Position numbers and translations under genes: made by a program. Below the pieces are notes generated by a model that saw nothing but the letters and a program-made list of their open reading frames with translations, did not search any database and had not been told where the DNA came from. This document shows positions 29,809 to 40,598 of a DNA stretch of 64,000 nt, one piece after another. Location: assembly GCA_024760905.1 (NCBI GenBank), contig CM045729.1:2220001-2284000 (forward strand). The letters run 5' to 3'. The first letter of the stretch is position 1. Every line of letters begins with the position of its first letter. This stretch comes from Plotosus lineatus (taxonomy: Eukaryota > Chordata > Actinopteri > Siluriformes > Plotosidae).

Positions 29809-31325
29809 TCGTCCTTCTCGAAAACTTAGCATATTGTGATAAAGTTCATTATTTTCTGTAATGTACTGATAAACATTAGACTTTCATATATTTTAGATTC
29901 CAGCCGTTTATTGTTTTAACATTGATAATTTTGGCAAAAAAGTAAAGAGAACCCAAAAATCTCTATTTCAAAAAATTAGCATATTTCATCCGACCCATAA
30001 AAAAAAGTGTTTTTAATACAAAAAAAGTCAACCTTCATATAATTATATTCAGTTATGCACTCAATACTTGGTTGGGAATCCTTTTGCACAAATGTCTGCT
30101 TCAATGCAGCGTGGCATGGAGGTAATCAGCCTGTGGCACTGCTGAGGTGTTACAGAGGCCCGGGATGCTTCGATAGCGACCTTAAGCTCATCCACAGTGT
30201 TGGGTCTGGTGTCTCTCAACTTTCTCTTCACAATATCCCACAGATTCTCTATGGGGTTCAGGCAGGAGAGTTGACAGGCCAATTGAGTACATTAATACCA
30301 TGGTCAGTAAACCATTTACCAGAGGTTTTGGCACTGTGAGCAGGTGCCAGGTCATGCTGAAAAATGAAATCTTCATCTCCATAAAGCTTTTCAGCAGATG
30401 GAAGCATGAAGTGCTCCAAAATCTCCTGATAGCTAGCTGCATTGACCCTGCCTTTGATAGCAAACAGTGGCCCAACACCAGCAGCTGACATGGAACCCCA
30501 GTCCATCACTGACTGTGGGTACTTGACACTGGACTTCAGGCATTTTGGCATTTCCTTCTCCCCAGTCTTCTTCCAGACTCTGGCACCTTGCTTTCCGAAT
30601 GACATGCAAAATTTGCTTTCATCCGAAAAAGTACTTTGGACCACTGAGCAGCAGTCCAGTGCTGCTTCCCTGTAGCCCAGGTCAGGCACTTCTGTCGCGG
30701 TTTCTGGTTCAAAAGTGGCTTGACCTGGGGAATGTGGCACCTGTAGCCCATTTCCTGCACACACCTGTGCAAGATGGCTCTGAATGTTGCTACTCCAGAC
30801 TCAGTTCACTGCTTCGACAGGTCCCCCAAGGTCGGGAATCGGCCCTTCTTTCACGTTTTCCTTCCCACAGACGTTCCACTGAGGTGCTTTGATACGGCAC
30901 TCTTGGAACAGCCTATTCACACAGAGATTTCTTTCTGTGTCTTACCCTCTTGCTTGAGGGTGTCACTGATGGCATTCTGGACAGCAGTCAGGTCGGCAGT
31001 CTTACCCACGATTGCGGTTTTGAGTAATGAACCAGGCTGGGAGTTTTTAAAAGCCTCAGGAATCTTTTTCATGTGTTTAGAGTTAATTGGTTGATTCAGA
31101 TTATTAGGTTAATAGCTTGTTCAGAGTACCTTTTCATGATATGCTAATTTTTTGAGATAGAAATTTTGGGTTTTCATGAGCTGTATGCCAAAATCAGCAG
31201 TATTAAAACAATAAAAGACCTGAAATATTTCAGGTGGTGTGCAATGAATCTAAGATATATCAAAGTTTAATTTTTATCAGTTCCTTACAGAAAATAATGA
31301 ACTTTATCACAATATGTTTATATTT
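29807..31325 (-). mobile_element. Tc1-like transposon with long IR/DR ends
   Basis: Left (29821-29990) and right (31135-31320) ends are inverted repeats of about 190-210 bp. Each contains two copies of an AAAANTTAGCATAT motif, one outer and one inner; this IR/DR layout binds Tc1-type transposase. The right terminus is degenerate (GTTTATATTTTAAGA), so a clean outer end is not seen. Length is about 1.5 kb. Confidence 0.88.
30061..31072 (-). pseudogene. Tc1-like DD34E transposase, broken
   Basis: It starts MKKIPEAFKNSQPGSLLKTA at 31072 and ends AKGFPTKY at 30061. The catalytic triad is recognisable: D in FSDESKF, D in FIFQHDLAPAH, and E in LNPIENLWDIV. Spacing from the second D to E is 34 residues across a frameshift near 30280. 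An in-frame TGA follows KTQKEISV near 30935 and further frame changes occur near 30770 and 30600. The protein would be about 335 residues if unbroken, the usual Tc1 length. No activity is expected. Confidence 0.88.
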
Positions 31326-31545
31326 TAAGATAAGATAAGATAAGATACAGCTTTATTAATCTCACAATGGAGAAATTCACTGTTACAGGCTCTTGAGGTA
31401 CTATCAGTAGGGGGTGCAAAAATAGATACAAGTACGAACATACACACATACATATATATTATATAAGTAAATAAATAAATAGATACATAAATAGTATAAA
31501 TTACTAAACAATAAAAGAAAAGAAAAGAATGGAGCAACTTTATAG
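31326..31545. repeat. (AAGAT)n and adjoining dispersed-repeat tail
   Basis: (TAAGA)n at 31325-31347 is followed by CAGCTTTATTAATCTCACAA and TGGAGAAATTCACTG, typical of fish retroelement 3' ends (remembered, not searched). Confidence 0.4.
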
Positions 31546-31596
31546 ATTGGCCTATATTAAAGTGTAATTTTGTAAGGACCTGTGTGTGTGTGTGTG

Positions 31597-31664
<68 letters not shown>

Positions 31665-31690
31665 TATATATATATATTTATATATATATT
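31597..31690. repeat. (TA)n microsatellite
   Basis: TA tract with TTTATA interruptions. Confidence 0.95.
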
Positions 31691-31880
31691 CTTCTATATC
31701 TATTCTATATTCTTCTATAATCACCTGAAGAGAGAGGATGGTTTCACCGCCCCTCGAAACAGATCTGTAGTGATAAATGGAGTTTCAATAGAAAGTCTTT
31801 GTCCTGTCCTTTTATTTTTGCTTATTTGCTCTACCAAAAAGTATTGAGCACTCTCCTACGGAAGGATCTACTCAGAAAAT

Positions 31881-31883
<3 letters not shown>

Positions 31884-31928
<45 letters not shown>
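31884..31928. repeat. (TA)n at 3' end of LINE copy C
   Basis: The tract lies where copy C ends on the minus strand, in the same position relative to the LINE as the (AT)n after copy B. Confidence 0.9.
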
Positions 31929-31934
<6 letters not shown>

Positions 31935-31936
<2 letters not shown>

Positions 31937-34308
31937 TTTTCCTTTCGGCTTTTTCCTTCAGGGGTCGCCACAGCGACTCATCTGCCTCCATCTCACCCTG
32001 TCCTCTGCATCTTTTACTCTGACTCCAACTGCCTTCATGTCCTCCTTCACCACATTCTTGAATCGTCTCTTTGGTCTTCCTCTAGGCCTTCTGCCTGGTA
32101 GTTCCAACCTCAACATCGTACTCCCAATATACAATAATACTCACTGTCCCTCTGTACATGTCCAAACCATCTCAATCAAGCCTCTGTCACACTTGGGTCC
32201 TTGTCATTCACAGACATGTATTTTGTGTTACTGAGGCTAACCTTCATTCCCCTCCTTTCCAGGGCATACCTCCACCTCTCTAGATTTTCCTGCACAAAGG
32301 CACAATGCAGCTCCATCTGACCTTCTCTGTACTTCTCTATTAACATCCTCAAGGTAAACACTGCATCTGCCCTTAGTCTAGCTTCCACGATTCTTTCCCA
32401 TAACTTTATTGTATGGCCACAACTCTGCACATCATCCTTGTTCTTAAAAATGGGCACAGGCACACTTCTCCTCCATTCCTCTGGCATCCTCTTACTCTCT
32501 CTGACCTTGTTGAATGTTCTTGTCAGGCAATCTATTGCTTCCTCTCCTAGAAACTTCCATACGACACTTCTATACCTCCACCGGTATGTCTTCAGGGCCA
32601 ACTGCCTTTCCATTCTTCATCCTCTTCAATGCCTTCCTCATTTCACCCTTAATAATCTTTGCTACTTCCTAGTCCTCAACAGTCACCTCTTCTACTCTTT
32701 TTTTCTCTCTCATTTTCCTCATTCATCAGCTCTTCAAAGTACTCTTTCCATCTTCCCAGCACACTTCTGTCATCAGTCCTTACATTTCCCTCTCTGTCCT
32801 TAATCAATCTAACTTGCTGCACGTCCTTCCCATTTCTCTGCTGTGCGAACCTGTCTAAATCATTTTCTCTCTCTTTACTTTCCAACCGAGCATACAAGTC
32901 ATCATACGCCCTCTGTTTGTCCTTTGACACCGCTACCTTCACCTTACGCTGTGTCTCCCTGTACTCCTGTTTACTCTCTTCGGTCCTCTCTATGTCCCAC
33001 GTCTTCTTAGCTAACCACTTCTTTTGTACACACTCCTGCACTTCCTCATTCCACCACCAAGTCTCCTTGTCTCCTCTCCTTCCAGATGACACACCAAGTA
33101 TTTTCCTACCTGTCTCCCTGATAACATTAGCTGTGGTTGTCTAGTCATCTGGAAGCACTTCCTGACCACCCAAAGCCTGTTTAAATTCCTACTTGAAGAC
33201 AACACGACACTTCCTTTTTCAGCTTCCACCACTTTGTCTTCTGCTCTGCCTTTGCCTTCTTCACCTTCCTCACCATCAGCGTCATCCTGCACACCACCAT
33301 CCTATGCTGTTTGGCAACACTCTCACCCGCTACTACTTTGCAGTCACTGACTTCCTTCAAATTACATCGCCTGCACAAGATGTAGTCTACCTGTGTGCTC
33401 CTACCTCCACTTTTATAAGTCACCCTATGCTCCTCTCTCTTCTGGAAGAAAGTATTTACCACAGCCATTTCCATCATTTTTGCAAAATCTACCAACATCT
33501 GTCCTTCTGCATTCCTGTCCTGGATACCAAACCTGCCCATCACTTCCTCGTCCCCCATGTTTCCTGCACCAACATGTCCATTGAAGTCTGCCCCAATGAC
33601 TACTCTTTCATCTTTGGGGGTATTCTGCATCACTTCATCTCACGCACTCCAGAATCTCTCCTTCTCTTCTAACTCACATCCTGCCTGTGGGGCATAAGCA
33701 CTAACAACATTGAACATCATGCCTTCAATTTCTAACTTGAGACTCATCACTCTGTCTGACACTCCTTTCACTTCTGGAACATTCCTGACAAACTCCTCCA
33801 TTAAGATGACTCCTACTCCATTTCTCTTCCCATCCACACCATGAAAAAACAGCTTAAACCCTGCTCCTAAGCTTCTAGCCTTGCTACCTTTCCACCTGGT
33901 CTCCTGAACACACAGTATGTCCATCTTCCTCCTCTGCATCATGTCAGCCAGCTCTCTACTTTTTCCTGTCATAGTTCAAACATTCAAAGTCCCTGCTTTC
34001 AGTTCTAGACTCCTGCCTTTCCTCTTCTTTCTCTGCCTACGACATGCCTCCCGTCTCTCCTTCTTTGACGTCTTCGAACAACAGTAGTCCAATTTCCACC
34101 AGCACCCTCTTGGTTCACAGCACTGATGGCGGTCGTTGTTAACCCGGGCCTCGACCGATCCAGTATGAATTTTCTTGATATGACTCGCATGTTTTATTTG
34201 GCATTTGTTTTCTGCTGGATGTCCTTCCTGATGCAACCCTCTGCATTTATCCGGGCTTGGGACTGGCGTGAGGGAGAGACACTGGCTTGTGCCCCTCCCT
34301 CATAGCTG
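31935..34308 (-). pseudogene. RTE-like LINE copy C: both ends present, RT core deleted
   Basis: The 5' end (about 34306) starts GCTATGAGGGAGGGGCACAA. Endonuclease follows: DILCVQETRWKGSKARSLGA, NVVSAYAPQAGCELEEKE, ERVVIGADFNGHVGAGN and the VDYILCRR segment. The linker (WWNEEVQECVQKKW, then AYDDLYARLESKEREND) and RT start (PVPIFKNKDDVQSCG) come next. The RT core is collapsed: the palm from the fingers to just after the catalytic FADD box is missing, with QMELHCAF joined directly to VQENLERW. The 3' end has the family GGCGACCCCTGAAGG sequence. The APE-like endonuclease resembles that of BovB/CFDP2, which is why I place the family near RTE; this is from memory. Confidence 0.88.
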
Positions 34309-34332
34309 CATTTATATTATATATACATATAT

Positions 34333-34333
<1 letters not shown>

Positions 34334-34388
<55 letters not shown>
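34334..34388. repeat. (CA)n microsatellite
   Basis: Dinucleotide tract of about 50 bases just beyond the 5' end of LINE copy C. Confidence 0.95.
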
Positions 34389-34394
<6 letters not shown>

Positions 34395-34572
34395 TATCCT
34401 TTGCAAAAAAATATATAGTAGACTTATCTCTTAACGTCCAATCAGATTATTTTCACTTCCTGGATGATTTGTTAAATGGTACTACATCTAGTTTATGACT
34501 GAATCATGGGAAGTTTGTGTCACAGATACGCAGATGAAACTCTTAGACAACTCTATTGTGATTTACTGCATA

Positions 34573-34634
<62 letters not shown>

Positions 34635-34769
34635 AATAAAAAAAATAAAAATTTTGGGTTTCATGATGGAGTGTGCAGATGCAGATAAGCGTCGTCTTCT
34701 CTACTATGAGAAAGAGTGAAACTCATCCTATTCCTAATCCGCAAACTATGCTGGATATGTAGTCAATCA

Positions 34770-34824
<55 letters not shown>

Positions 34825-35051
34825 GTGAGTCTGAGGAAATGCCAGGCTCCTGTCAGCTTACTTTTATCTCATCTCATCTCTCACAGTCGCTTGATTGGAA
34901 ACATTGCCATCATTCAGAACGAAAAAATGAGAAGTGTGTGTGTGAGGCAGAGAGAGAGAGATAGAGAGAGAGAGTATACACTCAACTGTGCGTGTATGCA
35001 AGAGTGTGTCCCTGTGCATGTGTTTGTGTGTTGGTGTGCATGCATATGCAA

Positions 35052-35053
<2 letters not shown>
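34389..35053. repeat. Microsatellite-rich spacer
   Basis: It contains (CT)n(CA)n at 34576-34635 and (TG)n at 34772-34822, with short unique stretches between them. No gene was seen. Confidence 0.85.

Positions 35054-35107
<54 letters not shown>
35054..35107. repeat. (TG)n microsatellite
   Basis: Tract of about 50 bases immediately before an S2 SINE head. Confidence 0.95.
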
Positions 35108-35112
<5 letters not shown>

Positions 35113-35440
35113 GCACAGTGGCATAGTCCACCTCACAGCAAGGAGGTCCTGTGTTCAATTCCCAGCTTGGGAGTTTCTGTGTGGAGTTTGCATGTTCTCC
35201 CCATGCTTGTGTGGGTTTCTTCTGGGTTCTCCGGTTTCCTTTCACAGTCCAACTACATGCATAGTAGATAAATTGACAGTTCCATATTGCACGTGAGTGT
35301 GTGTGTGTGTGAATGGTTGTGTAAGTGTTGGGCCTTCAATGGCCTGACCAGCTGTACAAGGTGTAGCCCGCCCTTGCCCAGAGTTGGCTGAGATGAGCAT
35401 GGCCTAATTACAATTTAGTGGTTCAGAAAATTAATGTAAG
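35108..35440 (+). mobile_element. S2 SINE
   Basis: The head GCGCAGCACAGTGGCATAGT with CTGTGTTCAATTCCCAG is followed by TGTGTGGAGTTTGCATGTTC, GGGTTTCTTCTGGGTTCTCC and the GAGTTGGCTGAGATGA block. It contains its own small (GTGT)n at about 35295. Confidence 0.8.
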
Positions 35441-35611
35441 AATGAGTGTGCGTGTGTGTATGAGAGTGTGTGTGTGTGTGTGTGTGTATGCGGGTGCATG
35501 TCTGTATATGTGAGAGAGAGAGAGAGAGAGTGTGTGTGTGTGTGTGTATGCGAGAGTGTTTGTGTGTGTGTGTGTGTGTGTATGTGTGTATGCGCGAGTG
35601 TTTTGCATTGT

Positions 35612-35652
<41 letters not shown>

Positions 35653-35782
35653 AGTGTGTGCATGCACATGTATATGAGAGAGTGTGTGTTTGTGTCTATG
35701 CGAGAGTAAGTGTGTATGTGTGTGTGCATGTATATGCGACAGTGTGTGCGTGCGTGCAAGTGTGACTGCGTGAGTGTATATG

Positions 35783-35828
<46 letters not shown>

Positions 35829-36072
35829 CATATGCAAGAGAGTTTGTGTGTATATATGCGAAGGGGAGAGAGACAATGCAAGAGTGTGTATGAAAGAGAG
35901 TGTGTGTATCTGAAAGAGATTCATGTGTTTAATGTGTGTATATGCAAGTGTGTATGCAAGAATGTGTGCATGTATGAGAGAGTGTGTATTCTTGTGTCTA
36001 TGCAAGAGGGTGTGTGTGGGTTTGTGTGTGTGTGTGTGCGCGCATGTGTATGCAAGAGAGATGCATGTGTTT

Positions 36073-36109
<37 letters not shown>

Positions 36110-37117
36110 AAGTGTTACTGTGTGCGTGCTTTTGTCTGTTGGTGTGACAATATGTGCGTGTATGTGTGTGTATATGCGAGTGTGTGTATATATACACAAG
36201 AGTGTGTGTTTGTGTGCATGCATATGCGAGCATGTGTGTGTATGCAAGAGTGTGCGTGTATGCAATAATGTGTGTATGAGAGAGATGCAGGTGTGTTATG
36301 TGTGTGTGTGATTATATTCAAGTGTGTGTATATGAGAATGTGTGTTTGTGGAAGCAAGAATGTGTGCATGTATTTGGTATTTGTGTCTGTGCATGTGTGT
36401 GCTTGTATATGAGAGTGTCTGTGTGTGTGAGTGTGTGTGTGTATTTGCGAGAGTCTGTTCATGTGTGTGCTTTTGTGTGTATATGCAAGAGTGTGCGCAT
36501 GTGCTTGTGTGTTTGTGTAGATGCAAAAGTGTGTTTCTGTGGTTGTGTGTACATATACAAGAGTGTGTCCATGTGTATGTATATGCGAGTGTTTGTGCTT
36601 GGGTATGCGAGAGTGTTTGCATGTGTTTTTGTGCTTCTATGGGTGTATGCTTGTATTTATGCAAGAGAGGGCATGTGTTTGTGTGTGTATGGAGGGGGGT
36701 GGGTGGGTGGGGGGGGTGTTTGTGTGTGTTTGTGGAAGCAAGCGTGTGTGCATGTATTTGTGTGCGTGTGTGCATGTATATGAGCGTCTCTGTGTATATT
36801 TGCGAGAGTCTGCTCATGTGTGTGCTTTTGTGTGTATATGCAAGAGTGTGTACATGTGTTTGTGTGTTTGTGTAGATGCAAAAGTGTGTTTCTGTGTTTG
36901 TGTGTGCATATACAAAAGTGTGTCTGCAAAAGTGTGTGTATGTGTGTATATAGAAGAGTGTGTCTGTGTGTGTATGTATATGCGAGTGTTTGTGTGTGTA
37001 TGCGTGAGAGCATGTGTATTTGCCTGTGTGCATAGGGTAGAGTGTGTGTTTGTGAGTGTTTGTGGAAGCAAGAGTGTGTGCATGTATTTGTGTCTGTGTA
37101 TGTGTGTGCGTGTATAT

Positions 37118-37181
<64 letters not shown>

Positions 37182-37890
37182 GAGAGTCTGTTCGTGTGTG
37201 TGCTTTTGTGTGTATATGCAAGAGTGTGTGCATGTGCTTGTGTGTTTGTGTAGATACAAAAGTGTGTTTCTGTGTTTGTGTGTGCATATACAAGAGTGTG
37301 TCTGGGTGTGTATGTATATGTGAGTGTTTGTGTTTGAGTATGCGAGTGTGTATGCATGTATTTTTGTGCTTGTATGTGTGTATGCTTGTGTTTATGCAAG
37401 AGAGTGCATGTGTTTGTGCGTGTATGGAGGAGGGTGTGGGTGTTTGTGTATGGGAGTGTGTGTGTATGTGTGTGTGTGTGGGAGAGTGTGTGTTTGTGTC
37501 TATGCAAGAGTGTGTGTGTGTGTGTTTGTGCGCTTGTGAGTGTGTCAGCTTATGGCATGTGTTTGTGTGTGTATGTATTCTGGAATGTGTGCATGTGTTT
37601 GTGTGTGTGTATATGCGAGAGAGTGTGTGCGTGTGTACACAAGAGAGTGTGAGAGAGAAAGAGGGTGTTTGTGGGTGTGTGTATTCAAGTGTGTGTACAT
37701 GTGTATGTGAGAGTGTGCGTTGGTGTATGTACAAGAGACTGTGTGTGTGTATGTGTGTTGGTGTATATTGGAGTGCATGTCTGTATATGCAAGAGTGGGT
37801 TTGTGCGGAAATGTGTGAGTGTCTTTGTGTGGGGGTGTGTGATGAGTTTGTGTATGCAAGAGGGTGTGTGCATGCATTTGTATTTGTGTG

Positions 37891-37943
<53 letters not shown>

Positions 37944-39005
37944 CAAAAGTGTGTGCATGTATATCAGGGAATGCCTGTGTGTGTGTGGGTGTGTGTGCGC
38001 ATGAGAGAGACAGAAAGAGAGAGTGTGTGGGTGTGTGTTTTTTGTCAATGTGAGAGTGTGTGTGTGTGTATGCAAAAGTATGTGTCTGTGCAAGAGTGTG
38101 TGCAAGAGAGTGTGCGTACATGAGGGAGATGCATGCATTTTATGTGCATGTATATGATAGTGTCTGTCCATGTGCGTGCGTTTGTGTGTACATGCAAGAG
38201 TGTGTGCATTTATATGCAAGGGTGTGTGCATGTGCATGCTTATGTGTGTGTGTGTGTGTGTGTTGGTGTATATGCCAGTGTGTGTATGTATGTGTGCGTG
38301 TGTAGGCAAGGGTGTGTGCATGTATATGAGAGAGTGTGTGCATGTATTTGTGTGTAGGTGTATATGAGTGTGTGTGTGTGTGTGTGTGTGTGTATTTGCA
38401 AGAGTCTATTCATGTGTGTGCTTTTGTGTGTATATGCAAGAGTGTGTGCATGTGCTTGTGTGTTTGTGTATCTGCAAAAATGTGTGTATGTGTGTATATA
38501 GAAGAGTGTGTCTGTGTGTGTATGTATATGCGAGTGTTTGTGTGTGTGTATGCGAGAGAGCATGTGTGTTTGTGACTGTGTGTATGCGAGAAAGTGCGTG
38601 TGTTTGTCTGTGTGCATAGGATAGAGTGTGCGTTTGTGGAAGCAAGAGTGTGTGCATGTATTTGTGTCTGTGTATGTGTATATGAGAGTGTCTGTGTGTG
38701 TGTGTATTTGCGAGTGTCTGTTCATGTGTGTCCTTTTGTGTGTATATGCAAGAGTGTGTGCATGTGTTTGTGTAGATACAAAAGTGTGTTTCTGTGTTTG
38801 TGTGTGCATATACAAGAGTGTGTCCTTGTGTGTATGTATATGCGAGTGTTTGTGTTCGAGTATGTGAGAATGTATGCATGTGTTTTTGTGTTTGTATGTT
38901 GTATGTGTGTGGAGGAGGGTGTGGGTGTTTGTGTATGGGAGAGTGTGTGTGTGTGTGTGTGTGTGGGAGAGTGTGTGTACGAGTGTGTGTTTGTGTCTAT
39001 GCAAG
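35441..39005. repeat. (TG)-rich composite tandem array with higher-order unit
   Basis: About 3.6 kb made of TGTG with sporadic TATGCAAGAG-like steps. A block starting TTCATGTGTGTGCTTTTG and running through TATATGCAAGAGTGTG recurs near 36457, 36812, 37190, 38408 and 38717. Spacings of 309-378 bases point to a longer unit. All frames on both strands are open over long spans because the sequence is repetitive; none of these is a gene. Confidence 0.9.
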
Positions 39006-39830
39006 AGAAATGAGTACTGCGCAGCTCAACTGGCCCCAATATTCACCACCATCTTTAATACAGCCCTCCACCACTGTACAGTTCCACTGTGTTTCAAGGT
39101 TTCATCCATAATCCCTGTCCCGAAATCAAAGATCTCATGTCTCAATGACTACAGACCAATCGCCCTAGCATCCGTGGTCATGAAGTCGATTGAATGCATC
39201 ATCCTCAATCATCTGAAGGCATCCACTACCTCCCTGCTCAACCCCCATCAATTTGCTTACCGTGCCAACAGGTCTGTTGAGGATGCTGTCAACCTGGACC
39301 TCTACCACATATTACAGCACCTTGAGTCTCCTATCAGCTATGCCCGTATCCTTTTCATTGACTTCAGTTCTGCTTTTAACACAATAAACCTGGTCAACCT
39401 CTTCAATAAACTGACGGAAATGAACATTGACCCCTGTCCATGGCATTGGTTATGGAGCTTCCTATGGAAAAGGCAACAAAGGGTAAGATGGGTAACCTCT
39501 CATCTCGACCTCTGACCCTCAGCAAAGGTGTCCCCCAGGGTTGCGTCCTCTCACCATGGCTTTTTTCTCTGTACACACGCCATATGACATCCCATCACAG
39601 TAGTGTCGTCTGCATACTTAAAAATGAAAACTGAACTATCATTGGACTCATAACTATGGATAATGAACACCAGTACCGCCAACAAGTAGCCCAAGCTGTC
39701 TCCTGGTGCCAAGAAAACAATCTCCAGCTCAACCCATCCAAAACACAAAAACTAATAATTGACTTGTCAGGTCAGGACTACCTGCTACTGGTACCATGTA
39801 ATCCAGTACCACCTGTCTCATGGTCGGATG
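39006..39830 (+). pseudogene. L2/CR1-like LINE reverse transcriptase, inactivated
   Basis: It reads [20 protein letters not shown], then NDYRPIALASVVMKSIE, QFAYRANRSVEDAVN and motif A RILFIDFSSAFNTI. After a frameshift near 39490 comes motif B GVPQGCVLSPWLFSLYT. The catalytic FADD box is not found in the plus-strand frame, which ends in a stop at about 39633. It resumes with TIIGLIT and QVAQAVSWCQENNLQLN. The matching box appears on the opposite strand (see finding). It is 5'-truncated against the (TG) array. Confidence 0.88.
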
Positions 39831-40598
39831 GTCGGCGACTCAACTGGCTCCCCCACCCAGGGAAACTTGGGTGAGGAGGGTGTGTGGACACCCAGCAGGA
39901 CTAAAAACAAGACCTGTCAAAGGGCGGATGAGTTCCTTAGAACCAACGGCCATCCAGATTTTGGAGAGGAGATGGGCGCCACCAAGATTATCAAGCCCGA
40001 AGAATCACCCATGAAATGACTCAAAACTCGAATTCCATCCTGGATCGGTCGGGGCCCAGGATAAAAACGACCGCACTGCCTTCTGATGCCCGCAGGGAAA
40101 GCAGTGACAAATGGGCTACTAGTGGACAATCAAGAAGATTTGCAAAAACCAACTTCAATATTGGAACTTGGAATGTGAGAACTCTGAAGGATGAAGGGAA
40201 AATTGAGTTGCTTGCGAACGAAATGTCAACAGTCAGGTGGGATGTGTTAGGGATCTCAGAAATGAGATGGACTGGTATTGGTGAAATGACAACAGCAAAA
40301 GGGCACAAAATCTGGTACAGCGGTGAGGAAGAAAAACATGATAGAGGAGTTGGCTTTCTGGTAAAAAGAGAAACCACAAAATCAGTCGTGGAATGTTCAC
40401 CAGTCTAAGACAGAATAATCTCAATCCGAATTGCTGGAAAGCCAAAAAACATGACTGTCATCCAAGTCGATGCACCAACTTCAGATAGCGAAGAGCAAGA
40501 AATTGAGGAATTCTACCAGGACCTGGAACATCTCATGAACAAAGTTCCAAAGAAGGATATTCTTGTTGAGCAAGGCGACTGGAACGCCAAGATCGGCT
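39831..40598 (+). pseudogene. LINE 5' leader and endonuclease, cut by copy D
   Basis: A non-coding leader (39831-40140) precedes NIGTWNVRTLKDEGKIELLA, RWDVLGISEMRWTGIG, IWYSGEEEKHDRGVGFLVK and VEQGDWNAKIG. This is an APE-like endonuclease N-terminus with the SEMRW and GDWN motifs. One stop lies near 40408. It stops at about 40598 where the 3' end of LINE copy D begins, so copy D inserted here. It is a different subfamily from copies A-D. Confidence 0.82.

Noticed and set aside
35415..39040. Long Cys-Val or His-Thr repeat proteins (up to 510 codons)
   Set aside because: They are translations of (TG)n and (CA)n in different frames; both strands are open at once.
39551..39748. Independent minus-strand gene with a YADD motif
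   Set aside because: It lies inside a plus-strand L2-like RT and has only 65 codons. It is better explained by local inversion of the RT motif or by chance.
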